NCBI GenBank assembly: GCA_007131945.1
Contig: SLPP01000356.1
Span: 1-19,892 of the forward strand
Reading direction: 5' to 3'
Length of the DNA: 19,892 bases
DNA from: Paracoccaceae bacterium
GTDB taxonomy: Bacteria > Pseudomonadota > Alphaproteobacteria > Rhodobacterales > Rhodobacteraceae
Positions 1 through 8,364 of the stretch are shown here, in pieces (the stretch's first letter is position 1; every line of letters starts with the position of its first letter). Below the pieces are notes generated by a model, which saw only the letters and a list, made by a program, of their open reading frames with translations, ran no database searches and had not been told where the DNA came from. The translations under genes and the position numbers were made by a program.

Positions 1-118
1 CGAAGGCGGGCATGGCCGAATCGTAGCGCACGCCCAGATCGTCGAGCACCGCCTGGCCGCCGCGGCGCGTGTAGTCCGTCAGGAAGGCGTCGCCGTGATG
101 CCAGGTATGGCCGGTCTC
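1..118 (-). CDS. Partial coding region at the left edge, unidentified, no visible start
   Basis: The minus strand just past the flavin reductase stop has an open frame (codons ending at 118, 115, and so on) that runs off the window. It reads about 39 residues, including HTWHHGDAFLTDY and DDLGVRYDSAMPAF. About nine in ten third positions are G or C, as in the real genes here, so it looks coding. An in-frame TGA lies about 45 bases upstream, inside the flavin reductase gene. No ATG, GTG or TTG falls between that stop and the coding-looking part; the first is a GTG at 47-49. Either the gene uses an odd start, or a frameshift separates it from the flavin reductase. I do not recognise the family. 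The right boundary is therefore approximate. Confidence 0.4.
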
Positions 119-638
119 AGCGCCCGACGCCCCGGTAACCGCCGTGCCAGTAGATCAGCGCATCCTCTTCGCTGCCGGCGCGGATCGCCACGACCCGGCC
201 GATGACGATGGAATGGCTGGCGCGGTCGATCATCTCCTCGACGCGGCAGTCGAGCGCCACGGGGGCGTCGGCGAGAAGCCGCGCGCCGGTCCTGGCGGTG
301 ACCCAGTCCGCGCCCTCGTAGCGGGCCGCGCCCCTGATGCCGCCGAAGCCCGAGAAGCGCTCGGCCACCGGCTGGTGACGGGCCGCCAGCGCGTTGACGC
401 CGAAATGCCCGTAGCGTTTCAGCAGCGGCCAGCTCGAGGAGCCACGATTGACGCAGATCAGCACCTGCGGCGGCTCGGCCGAGAGCGAAACCGCCGAGGT
501 CACGACGAGGCCCGAGAGATCGTCGCCGGCGCCCACGGTGATGACGCTGACCGAGCCCACGAAATGCCGCATCGCGCCGAGGAACGCGGCCTTGGCCGGC
601 CCCGTCGGGGGCGCGGCCGTCTGCGGGGCGGTGCTCAT
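117..638 (-). CDS. Flavin reductase domain protein, partner of the adjacent LLM monooxygenase
   Basis: A 173-residue protein of the flavin reductase (FMN-binding split-barrel) family, which makes reduced flavin with NAD(P)H for a partner monooxygenase in the cytoplasm. Family features are visible: an N-terminal MRHFVGSVSVIT stretch (residues 23-34), GLVVTSAVSLSAEPPQVLICVN (43-64, the flavin-binding strand region), GHFGVNAL (77-84), and a C-terminal IGRVVAI then ALIYWHGGYR. Length is normal for stand-alone reductases of this family. The ATG at 638 overlaps the stop of the upstream monooxygenase gene by 4 bases (ATGA), so the two are translationally coupled. Cofactor and substrate specificity cannot be read from the sequence. 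It ends abruptly before the odd coding sequence at 1-118. Confidence 0.9.
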   Translation of the reverse strand: MSTAPQTAAPPTGPAKAAFLGAMRHFVGSVSVITVGAGDDLSGLVVTSAVSLSAEPPQVLICVNRGSSSWPLLKRYGHFGVNALAARHQPVAERFSGFGGIRGAARYEGADWVTARTGARLLADAPVALDCRVEEMIDRASHSIVIGRVVAIRAGSEEDALIYWHGGYRGVGR

Positions 639-1753
639 TCCGCGGCCTGCGCCATGCGCGGGTTGCGAATGCCCGCCTGCTCCAGCAGCGGCAGGACATT
701 GTCGCGGAAATACGGGAACTCCTCGGCATAGTCGATGAACGAGAGCGTCGTGCCGGCGAAGCCGGCGCGGTGCAGCGACAGGATCCCCTCGGCCACCTGT
801 TCGGGCGTGCCGATCAGCGGGAAGCCGCCATGGCCGGCGGCGAAGCGGTCGCGGATCAGCTTCATCAGGTCGTGCGGGAAGCTGTGGGCATGGGCGAATT
901 GCAGCCGGATCAGGTTGTCGACGGCCTCCCAGTCGGCATTCTCGTCGGCAGTGTGGCGCAGGTAGTCGCGCGCCTCCTTCTCGGTCGGCCGGCAGATGAC
1001 ATGGCTGAAGGTCAGCACGTCGACGGACCGGCCCTTGCCGCGCGCCTGGTCCTTCAGTTCGGCGATCTCGCCGCCCGATCGGTCGAGGTCGATCGCCGGG
1101 GTGAAGAGGAAGTCGGCGTTGCGGGTGGCGAAGTCGCGCCCCTGGGGCGAGCCCGCGGCATTGATGATCGGGACCGAGCCGCGCAGCGGCCGCGGGTCGC
1201 CCTTGACGTGCCTGAGCGTCCAGTTCTCGCCCTGCCAGTCGAAATAATCCTCCGAGGTCCAGAGCTTGCGGACGATGTCGAACCATTCCTGCGCGTAGCC
1301 GTAGCGCGTCTCGTGGTCGTCGGGCAGCGTCAGGCCGAGGGCCTCGTATTCCGGCTTGTTCCAGCCGGCGACGATGTTGAGCCCGGCGCGACCCCGACCG
1401 ATCTGGTCGATCGTGGCGATCTGCTTGGCGACGACGACGGGATGGTTGGCGGTGGTGTGGATCGTCGCGAAGACGGCGATGTTGCGCGTCGAGGCGAGGA
1501 GCCCGGCCGCCCAGGTCATCGTCTCGAGCACGCCGCCGTGGAAATCGGTCTCGCCGCCATAGCCGATCCAGCGGGCGATCGGCAGCATGAAGTCGATCCC
1601 GGCGTCATCGAGCATCCGGCCGAGGCGCAGGTTGTTCTCCCAGGAATTCACCCAGCGTTCGGGCACCTTGGTGACCGACATCCCCGACGAGCAGTTCGTC
1701 GAAAAGGTGCCCAGTTTGAAGGCGTTGCCCTCGAGCATCGGATTTGCAGTCAT
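635..1753 (-). CDS. LLM-class FMNH2-dependent monooxygenase, RutA/SfnG-like
   Basis: A 372-residue luciferase-like (bacterial luciferase/SsuD/RutA) oxidoreductase. Diagnostic stretches are GYGGETDFHGGVLETMTWAAGL, where the family has G-G-x-T-x-F before the loading helix, AKQIATIDQIGRGRAGLNIVAGW (the flavin/phosphate-binding core), and NKPEYEALGL followed by a tyrosine-rich EWFDIVRKLW helix. These match pyrimidine oxygenase RutA and dimethylsulfone monooxygenase SfnG more than luciferase itself. The family adds oxygen from FMN-peroxide or hydroperoxide to small N- or S-containing substrates, using FMNH2 from a partner reductase, here the next gene. A GGAGGAGA ribosome site lies 7 bases before the ATG. 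The substrate is unknown; the Rut pathway partners are not present in the window, so I give no gene symbol. Confidence 0.9.
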   Translation of the reverse strand: MTANPMLEGNAFKLGTFSTNCSSGMSVTKVPERWVNSWENNLRLGRMLDDAGIDFMLPIARWIGYGGETDFHGGVLETMTWAAGLLASTRNIAVFATIHTTANHPVVVAKQIATIDQIGRGRAGLNIVAGWNKPEYEALGLTLPDDHETRYGYAQEWFDIVRKLWTSEDYFDWQGENWTLRHVKGDPRPLRGSVPIINAAGSPQGRDFATRNADFLFTPAIDLDRSGGEIAELKDQARGKGRSVDVLTFSHVICRPTEKEARDYLRHTADENADWEAVDNLIRLQFAHAHSFPHDLMKLIRDRFAAGHGGFPLIGTPEQVAEGILSLHRAGFAGTTLSFIDYAEEFPYFRDNVLPLLEQAGIRNPRMAQAAE

Positions 1754-1769
1754 CGGCGCGTCTCCTCCA

Positions 1770-1798
1770 GGATAGATTTTACGATAGATAATCTATCC
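1770..1798. promoter_or_regulatory. Candidate operator of the winged-helix regulator, three GATAGAT half-sites
   Basis: GGATAGAT at 1770-1777 is the exact inverse of ATCTATCC at 1791-1798. A third copy, GATAGAT at 1783-1789, pairs with the last one to make the 15-base palindrome GATAGATAATCTATC (1783-1797). The two direct GATAGAT copies are 12 bases apart. The site lies between divergent genes in an AT-rich patch of a GC-rich region and overlaps a core promoter facing each way, as expected for a repressor that also controls itself. Binding by the adjacent regulator is inference. Confidence 0.6.
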
Positions 1799-1806
1799 AA
1801 TATTAT
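1778..1806 (+). promoter_or_regulatory. Candidate sigma70 promoter of the winged-helix regulator
   Basis: TTTACG (1778-1783, 4 of 6) is followed after 17 bases by TATTAT (1801-1806, 5 of 6). The spacer contains the GATAGAT palindrome, which suggests autoregulation. The regulator start codon is about 50 bases downstream of the predicted transcript start. A TTTCATGC direct repeat with an 11-base period (1825-1832 and 1836-1843) lies in the leader. Confidence 0.5.
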
Positions 1807-1818
1807 TGTTGTTCTCAA
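1790..1818 (-). promoter_or_regulatory. Candidate sigma70 promoter of the monooxygenase operon
   Basis: On the minus strand TTGAGA (1818-1813, 5 of 6 to consensus) is followed after 17 bases by TAGATT (1795-1790, 4 of 6). The predicted transcript start is near 1783. The -10 sits inside the GATAGAT palindrome, so a bound protein would block polymerase. Confidence 0.5.
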
Positions 1819-1859
1819 CAGAAATTTCATGCAACTTTCATGCGTCTTTGGAGGCCGCG

Positions 1860-2417
1860 ATGAAACGGAAGAAAAGCCCGCCGGATCAGTCGGGTAGACC
1901 GCGACCGGAATTCGACCTGCGCTGGCACCTGGCCGAGAGCCCGGGCGAGATCGAGTTCACCGAGCTGGAATTCGCGCTGATGCGCACCTACGAGGGATTC
2001 GCCCGCTGGCAGTCGGAATGCCTGGCCAGCGTCGTCGACCTCGCCGCGTCGGGGGCGGAGAACGCGATGCTGCACATCATCCGGATGAACGACCGGCCGA
2101 AGACGATCAAGGACCTTGCCCGGCTCACCAACCGCGACGACGTGCCCAACATCCAGTACAGCCTGCGCAAGCTGATCGGCGCGGGCCTTGTCGAGCGCAA
2201 GGGCTCGGGCCGGTCGGGTGTGACCTACGAGGTGACCGAGGAAGGGCGTCGCGTCACCGACGACTATGGCGCCCTGCGCCGCCGGCTGCTGATCGAGGCG
2301 ATCGGGTCGCTGCCCGACATGCCGGAACGTCTGCGCGAGGCGACCCGCACGCTGAACCTGCTCTGCGGGATCTACGAGGAGGTCGCGCGCGTCGCCGCTA
2401 CGCATCGCCGCGGCTGA
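1860..2417 (+). CDS. Winged-helix transcriptional regulator, MarR-like
   Basis: A 185-residue DNA-binding protein divergent from the monooxygenase/flavin reductase pair. Residues about 66-133 form a winged helix: AENAMLHIIRMNDRPKTI (first helices), DLARLTNRDDVPNIQYSLRKLIGAGLVE (helix-turn-helix), then RKGSGRSGVTYEVTEEGRRV (beta wing). Charged helices follow at 138-182, likely for dimerisation. The layout fits MarR-like regulators. The ATG at 1860 is chosen over an in-frame upstream ATG at 1806 because a GGAGG site (1850-1854) lies 5 bases before it, and because 1806 falls inside the -10 element. Its likely target is the operator in the intergenic region. The ligand is unknown but may be the monooxygenase substrate. 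Confidence 0.85.
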   Translation: MKRKKSPPDQSGRPRPEFDLRWHLAESPGEIEFTELEFALMRTYEGFARWQSECLASVVDLAASGAENAMLHIIRMNDRPKTIKDLARLTNRDDVPNIQYSLRKLIGAGLVERKGSGRSGVTYEVTEEGRRVTDDYGALRRRLLIEAIGSLPDMPERLREATRTLNLLCGIYEEVARVAATHRRG

Positions 2418-2497
2418 CCGGTTCGGCGGCGCGACCGGCGGGCGGTTTCGCTGCTGGTCCTGTTGCCGGGATGCATGCCGCCGGGCGGCGCGGCGCG

Positions 2498-3139
2498 TCA
2501 GGCGGAGGCGGCCTCGCGCAGTCGCAGACCGCCTTCGCGCGCGAGGAACGCGACGATCCGGTCCAGGCCGATGCCGTGGCGAAGCTGCGCCATCACGTAG
2601 GGCCGGGTTCCCCGTGCGCGCGCCGTGTCGGCCTCGAGCTGCACCGGATCGACGCCGACATGCGGGGCGAGGTCGGTCTTGTTGACGATCAGGAGGTCGG
2701 ACCTCGTCACGCCCGGGCCACGCTTGCGCGGTATGTCCTGGCCGGCGGCGGTGTCGATGACATAGAGCGTCAGGTCGGCCAGTTCCGGGCTGAAGGTCGC
2801 CGCGAGGTTGTCCCCGCCCGATTCGATCAGGATCAGGTCGAGATCGGGAAAGGCGCGTGTCAGTTCGGCCACCGCGGCGAGGTTGATGGAGGCGTCCTCG
2901 CGGATGGCGGTATGCGGGCAGCCGCCGGTCTCGACCCCGCGGATGCGCGCAGCCGGCAGGACCTGGGCGCGCATCAGCGCCTCGGCATCCTCGCGGGTGT
3001 AGATGTCGTTGGTGATCACCGCCATCGAGCAGCGCGGCGCGAGGCGGCGCGCGAGCGCCTCGGTCAGCGTCGTCTTGCCGGCGCCGACGGGGCCGCCGAT
3101 GCCCACCCGGAGGGGGCCGTTCATCTGTCTGTCGTTCAT
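2498..3139 (-). CDS. ureG: Urease accessory GTPase UreG
   Basis: A 213-residue SIMIBI-class GTPase that couples GTP hydrolysis to nickel delivery into urease, acting in the cytoplasm with UreD, UreF and UreE. The P-loop is GGPVGAGKT (residues 15-23). The nickel-binding CPH motif is in [15 protein letters not shown] (C73-P74-H75), the family ESGGDNL follows, and [13 protein letters not shown] carries the NKxD base-recognition motif. Length is normal for UreG. The ATG at 3139 overlaps the ureF stop by 4 bases (ATGA); an internal ATG at 3124 is a less likely alternative. It is the last gene of the urease operon and converges on the regulator gene, with 80 bases between them. Confidence 0.97.
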   Translation of the reverse strand: MNDRQMNGPLRVGIGGPVGAGKTTLTEALARRLAPRCSMAVITNDIYTREDAEALMRAQVLPAARIRGVETGGCPHTAIREDASINLAAVAELTRAFPDLDLILIESGGDNLAATFSPELADLTLYVIDTAAGQDIPRKRGPGVTRSDLLIVNKTDLAPHVGVDPVQLEADTARARGTRPYVMAQLRHGIGLDRIVAFLAREGGLRLREAASA

Positions 3140-3774
3140 GTGCGAAAGATCCTGACTTCCATGACTTCGTGTTGCAGCGCGGCGAGGTCGCCGGCCAGCG
3201 CACAACCGCCCAGATCATCGAGCCCGGCCAGGGCCGCGCGGGCGCCGAGCTCGTCGATCTCGGGCAGGAGGCGTGCGAGAACCCGCTGTCCCTCGGTCTG
3301 GCCGAGCGGCACGTGGCGCGTGGCGATCGTGCAGAGATTGCCGGCGAAGGCCTGAAGGTAGAGCCGGGCGACATCGGCCTTCGGCAGGCCGAGCGGGGCG
3401 GCGGCGATACCGAGCGCCACGGGCAGCATGCGGGGGGCGATCTCCCGGCCGGTGATCCCCGCCACGGTCCGCGCGAGCGCCGCCCCCTGTTCGGCCCCTT
3501 CCCGGCACCGCTCGGCCGAGACCTGGAGCGCGCGGGCCAGCGCATCGAGCGCCACGGCATCCGCGCCGGGTTCGAGCGCGTGGCAGAGGATCACCGCATC
3601 CTGCCAGCCCGCCCCGAAACGCAGGATGTTGCGCAGCCACGCCTCCAGGCTGGCCGCATCCCGGACGGTACCCTGCGCGATGACGCGCTCGAGCCCGTGC
3701 GAATAGGCGAAGGCGCCTGTCGGGAAGGCGGGCGAGAGCCACTGGACCAGTGTCAGGTGGGCAGGGCCGAGCAT
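3136..3774 (-). CDS. ureF: Urease accessory protein UreF
   Basis: A 212-residue, mostly helical protein that joins UreD and UreG on apo-urease and acts as a checkpoint for GTP-dependent nickel insertion. The N-terminus shows the typical UreF signature [24 protein letters not shown] (residues 9-32), followed by [19 protein letters not shown]. The late [23 protein letters not shown] segment is also family-like. The frame is open upstream, but the start at 3774 is chosen because its ATG shares one base with the ureE stop (TGATG) and because the UreF signature starts just after it. Confidence 0.95.
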   Translation of the reverse strand: MLGPAHLTLVQWLSPAFPTGAFAYSHGLERVIAQGTVRDAASLEAWLRNILRFGAGWQDAVILCHALEPGADAVALDALARALQVSAERCREGAEQGAALARTVAGITGREIAPRMLPVALGIAAAPLGLPKADVARLYLQAFAGNLCTIATRHVPLGQTEGQRVLARLLPEIDELGARAALAGLDDLGGCALAGDLAALQHEVMEVRIFRT

Positions 3775-4253
3775 CAGTGGTCGTGGTGGTGATGCGCGCG
3801 ATCGTGGCCGTGGCCGTGCCCCATCGTGCGGCCGTGACCATAGGCGCCGCCTTCGGGCGTGAAGGGCCTCGCGGCGCGCGTGATCGTCGCCCCGAGGCCG
3901 CTGAGCATGGCCTCGAGCACATGGTCCACGCGGATGATCAGGCGCTCGGCCTCGATCTGGCAGGGGGTGTGGCGGTTGCCGACATGCCAGGCCAGCCGCG
4001 GCAGGTCGCCGGTGACGACGAGCACCTGCTCCTCGGCCGGAACGATGCGGATGCGGCGCCCGTCCTCGAGCTCGAAACCCCAAAAGGCGTCGAGATTGGT
4101 CACGTTCGGCAGATCGACGAGGAAGCCTTCGTCCCGGACCGTCACCAGCCGCTTGCGCCGGATCAGGCGGGCGTCGTAGTCGAGCACGACGATGTCATCG
4201 CAGGTTTCGGGCGCGGTCTCGAGCAGGCGCGCAACGGCAGGCAGGTCGGTCAT
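3774..4253 (-). CDS. ureE: Urease accessory nickel metallochaperone UreE, His-rich tail
   Basis: A 159-residue UreE, the dimeric nickel carrier that hands Ni(II) to UreG. The N-terminal half (residues 1-75) carries the peptide-binding domain with VVLDYDARLIRRKRL and GFLVDLPN. The C-terminal half has the conserved AWHVGNRHTPCQIE, which contains the metal-site histidine. The tail ends in GHGHGHDRAHHHHDH, a histidine-rich nickel store found in some but not all UreE proteins. The ATG at 4253 overlaps the preceding small gene's stop by 4 bases. The stop overlaps the ureF start by one base. Confidence 0.96.
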   Translation of the reverse strand: MTDLPAVARLLETAPETCDDIVVLDYDARLIRRKRLVTVRDEGFLVDLPNVTNLDAFWGFELEDGRRIRIVPAEEQVLVVTGDLPRLAWHVGNRHTPCQIEAERLIIRVDHVLEAMLSGLGATITRAARPFTPEGGAYGHGRTMGHGHGHDRAHHHHDH

Positions 4254-4483
4254 CTGGTCTCTTCCGGGATGAGGTCACGATAGACATGCGCCGGCAGCGA
4301 CTGGCGCGAGAGGCCCATGCAGCGCAGCGCGGCATCGGGCAGCGCGTCGAGCTGGGCCAGCGCCGCTTCGCGCATCGGCCGGTCGAGTGCGGGGTTGAAG
4401 CCCAGACCGACCGAGACGAGGTAGCAGTCGAGCGCGGCCGCCTGTTGCGGGCTGAGCGGGGAATTGGCGGGGCGAAGCGGCAT
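4250..4483 (-). CDS. Small unrecognised protein inside the urease operon
   Basis: A 77-residue protein between ureC and ureE. It is supported by a GGAGG ribosome site 5 bases before the ATG at 4483 (plus-strand 4489-4493) and by a 4-base ATGA overlap with ureE, which implies co-translation. An ATG at 4495 is possible but lacks good spacing. Visible features are a proline-rich start, a short helix with AAALDCYLVSVGLGFNP, then LDALPDAALRCMGLSRQSL. That last part resembles the L-x2-L-x-D-x2-L-x2-x-G-L-x-R pattern of small DUF1127-type proteins, but the resemblance is short. There is no signal peptide or metal cluster. No function is assigned; the position suggests a role in urease assembly or its control. 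Confidence 0.75.
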   Translation of the reverse strand: MPLRPANSPLSPQQAAALDCYLVSVGLGFNPALDRPMREAALAQLDALPDAALRCMGLSRQSLPAHVYRDLIPEETR

Positions 4484-4488
4484 CGGCG

Positions 4489-4493
4489 CCTCC
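4489..4493 (-). promoter_or_regulatory. Ribosome binding site fixing the start of the small urease-operon gene
   Basis: GGAGG on the minus strand, 5 bases before the ATG at 4483. It decides between this ATG and the in-frame ATG at 4495. Confidence 0.6.
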
Positions 4494-4638
4494 ATCAGTC
4501 GGATCGACCCCTCCCCGCGCAAGATATAGCACGCATTCGGCGGGATATCTCCGCTTCGGGCGTTCACGTTTTGCTGCGCCGCAGAAATTTCGCGCGATGG
4601 TTGTAAAATTGCCGGGTCAGCCTGCATTCTCATCGCCG

Positions 4639-6345
<1,707 letters not shown>

Positions 6346-6346
6346 G

Positions 6347-6652
6347 TCACAGCTCCCCCATGACCTTCCGGTTGAAGCCGAAGACCCGACGCGCGCCGCC
6401 ATAGGGGACCAGCCGGACCTCGCGGGTCTGGCCGGGCTCGAAGCGCACCGCGGTTCCGGCGGGAACGTCCAGCCGGAGCCCGCGCGCGGCGGCGCGGTCG
6501 AAGTGCAGCGCGGCATTGGTTTCGGCGAAATGGTAATGCGAGCCCACCTGCACCGGCCGGTCGCCGGTATTGGCGACCTCGAGCACGGTGACCGGCGCGT
6601 CGGCGTTGAGGATCAGGTCGCCCTCGGCGGGAAAGATCTCTCCGGGGATCAC
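6347..6652 (-). CDS. ureB: Urease beta subunit UreB
   Basis: A 101-residue urease beta subunit, a small structural chain packed on UreC. It begins with the hallmark [16 protein letters not shown] and has the conserved [17 protein letters not shown] and ARRVFGFN near the end. The start codon is GTG (6650-6652). It is supported by a GGAGG site 6 bases upstream (plus-strand 6659-6663) that overlaps the end of the nickel permease gene, and by the match of the next residues to the standard UreB N-terminus. Confidence 0.97.
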   Translation of the reverse strand: MIPGEIFPAEGDLILNADAPVTVLEVANTGDRPVQVGSHYHFAETNAALHFDRAAARGLRLDVPAGTAVRFEPGQTREVRLVPYGGARRVFGFNRKVMGEL

Positions 6653-6664
6653 GGCGCGCCTCCG

Positions 6665-7225
6665 TCAGAACACGGCCAGCGCGACACCGCCCAGGGCGAT
6701 GGCGCCGCCGGCGAGGCGCGCGACCGCCTGCCCGCGCCGCTGCACGAACAGCCCGAGCGCGATGCCGGCGCCATGCAGCGCCGCGGTCGCCGCGAGGAAG
6801 CCTGCGACATAGCTCGCCTGGCCGGTGCCCTCGAGCCCGTGGGCATAGCCGTGCGCGGCCCCGAAGACGGCCAGCAGCACCATCGCGGCGGCCAGCGGCA
6901 GGCGCAGGAGCAGCGCCACGGCGAGGCCGAGGACGATGATCGAGGCAAGGATGACGTGCTCGACCAGAGCCAGTTCGGTCGCGCCGAAGCCGACCAGCCC
7001 CGAGACCAGCATCGCGGCGAGGAAGGTCGCTGGCGCGGCCCAGATCGCCCTGCCGCCGGCCAGCGCCGCCCAGACACCGACCGCGACCATCGCCAGCAGG
7101 TGGTCGAGGCCGAGGATAGGATGCGCGAGCCCGGTGGCGAAACCATCCGCGCCGTGGTCGTGACCCGGATGCGCGAGGGTCGCGGACGGCAGCATCATAA
7201 GAAGGGCGGGCAGAAGTCGACGCAT
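6665..7225 (-). CDS. ureJ: HupE/UreJ-family nickel permease
   Basis: A 186-residue membrane protein of the HupE/UreJ family, thought to move nickel across the inner membrane for urease or hydrogenase. It starts with a signal-like hydrophobic segment ending near TLAHPGHDHG, then has the family motif HPILGLDHLLAMVAVG (residues about 35-50, HPxxGxDH, expected metal ligands). Several hydrophobic helices follow, with a second histidine cluster in FGAAHGYAHGLEG. An AAAGGA site lies just before the ATG at 7225, 11 bases after the ureA stop. Its place between ureA and ureB ties it to urease nickel supply. Whether it is called hupE or ureJ is a matter of naming. Confidence 0.9.
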   Translation of the reverse strand: MRRLLPALLMMLPSATLAHPGHDHGADGFATGLAHPILGLDHLLAMVAVGVWAALAGGRAIWAAPATFLAAMLVSGLVGFGATELALVEHVILASIIVLGLAVALLLRLPLAAAMVLLAVFGAAHGYAHGLEGTGQASYVAGFLAATAALHGAGIALGLFVQRRGQAVARLAGGAIALGGVALAVF

Positions 7226-7236
7226 GGGCTGTCCTT

Positions 7237-7539
7237 TCAGCGGATCGGGTTGTGCACGGTGACGAGCTTCGTGCCGTCGGGAAAGGTCGCCTCGACCTGG
7301 ACGGCATGGATCATCTCGGGGATGCCTTCCATGCATTGCTCGGCGGTGACGACATGCGCGCCCGCCTCCATCAGGTCGGCGACCGACCGGCCGTCGCGCG
7401 CGCCCTCGACGACGTGATCGGTGATCAGGGCGACCGCCTCGGGGTGGTTCAGCTTCACGCCGCGCGCCAGCCGGTTGCGGGCGACGATCGCGGCGAGGCT
7501 GACGAGCAGCTTTTCCTTCTCGCGGGGGCTCAGGTTCAT
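7237..7539 (-). CDS. ureA: Urease gamma subunit UreA
   Basis: A 100-residue urease gamma subunit. Standard features are the N-terminal [17 protein letters not shown], then [15 protein letters not shown], the [15 protein letters not shown] block, and the C-terminal [21 protein letters not shown] ribosome site precedes the ATG at 7539. It sits 12 bases after the ureD stop and is separated from ureB by the nickel permease gene, so the structural genes are not contiguous. Confidence 0.98.
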   Translation of the reverse strand: MNLSPREKEKLLVSLAAIVARNRLARGVKLNHPEAVALITDHVVEGARDGRSVADLMEAGAHVVTAEQCMEGIPEMIHAVQVEATFPDGTKLVTVHNPIR

Positions 7540-7551
7540 CGCGCTTTCTCC

Positions 7552-8364
7552 TCACATCTGCCAGACGCGGGGCAGGGGGCCGGGCCGGAGCACCGCGAGC
7601 AGGCGCAGGATCTGCCGGCGCAATGGCCAGCCATCCCCGGCCATCAGTCGAACGATCAGCTTGCCGTCGAAGCCGGAGGCGCCGCCCGCGACGCCGGGCT
7701 CGTCCAGCACCGCGCGCACCGGGCCGAGCGCATCCTCCGCCCCGTCCGCGACCAGCGCCAGCGTCGCGAAGGCGCGGGCGTCCTGCAGGACGCCGCGGCC
7801 GGCCGCCAGCGACGCGGTCGTCAGGCGCAGCGGCTCGACAAGCACCGGTCGGCCGTCGCGCATGATCCGGCGCCGATCGTCGAAGCGCACCTCGGCGACG
7901 CGTTCGCCCATCGCCGCTCGCCCCAGAACGACTGCCTCGAGCATCAGGCAGGCCGCGTCGGAATCGAGTTCGATCAGCGTGTCGCGCCGCAGTGCGCTGC
8001 GATCGAACAGGATCGTCTCCTGCGGCAGCCAGTCCAGTCGCGCGCCCGGCCCCAGCCGGTGGCGAACCTCGATACGCGCCGAGGACGCGTCGCTGCGATA
8101 GGCGCGCTCGGCGGTCTGCGTGGTCGCCGTCGCGCGGCACCCGGCGGCCAGATCGAGACCGTAGCGGAGCGTGTCGCCCCCGGTCAGGCCGCCCGAGGTG
8201 TTCAGGAAGACCACCTCGGGCCCGGTATCGCCGGGATGGATGAAGGCCTTGGCCGAGCCGGCCTGGTAGAGACGGTCCAGCCGCGGCAAGGTCGCCCCGC
8301 GGCGCCAGCCGACATGGGCTTCGCCACTGCTGCGTTGAAGGGAAGAAGCTGAACCGGGTGCCAT
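7552..8364 (-). CDS. ureD: Urease accessory protein UreD
   Basis: A 270-residue UreD (UreH-like) scaffold protein that binds apo-urease and recruits UreF and UreG. Family motifs are FLNTSGGLTGGDTL (the strongest UreD signature), ATTQTAERAYRS, the LPQETILFDRSALRRDTLIEL block, and MLEAVVLGRAAMGE. The frame stays open for 342 bases upstream. The ATG at 8364 is preferred because it gives the normal family length and an N-terminus (SSLQRSSGEAHVGW) of the right type. No strong ribosome site precedes it, so the start is the least certain part. It is the first gene of the urease operon. Confidence 0.94.
   Translation of the reverse strand: MAPGSASSLQRSSGEAHVGWRRGATLPRLDRLYQAGSAKAFIHPGDTGPEVVFLNTSGGLTGGDTLRYGLDLAAGCRATATTQTAERAYRSDASSARIEVRHRLGPGARLDWLPQETILFDRSALRRDTLIELDSDAACLMLEAVVLGRAAMGERVAEVRFDDRRRIMRDGRPVLVEPLRLTTASLAAGRGVLQDARAFATLALVADGAEDALGPVRAVLDEPGVAGGASGFDGKLIVRLMAGDGWPLRRQILRLLAVLRPGPLPRVWQM

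Noticed and set aside
1825..1843. TTTCATGC direct repeat with 11-base spacing in the regulator leader
   Set aside because: Two short copies only, with no inverted partner; it may be chance, so it is mentioned with the promoter but not called as a site.
2418..2497. Possible bidirectional terminator between the regulator and ureG (GCCGC-CGG-GCGGC near 2477-2489)
   Set aside because: The stem is only 5 bp with a 3-base loop and no T-run; such palindromes are frequent by chance at this GC content.
2018..3355. A 445-codon plus-strand frame running through the regulator into ureG
   Set aside because: It is out of frame with the regulator and antisense to ureG, both of which are clear genes.
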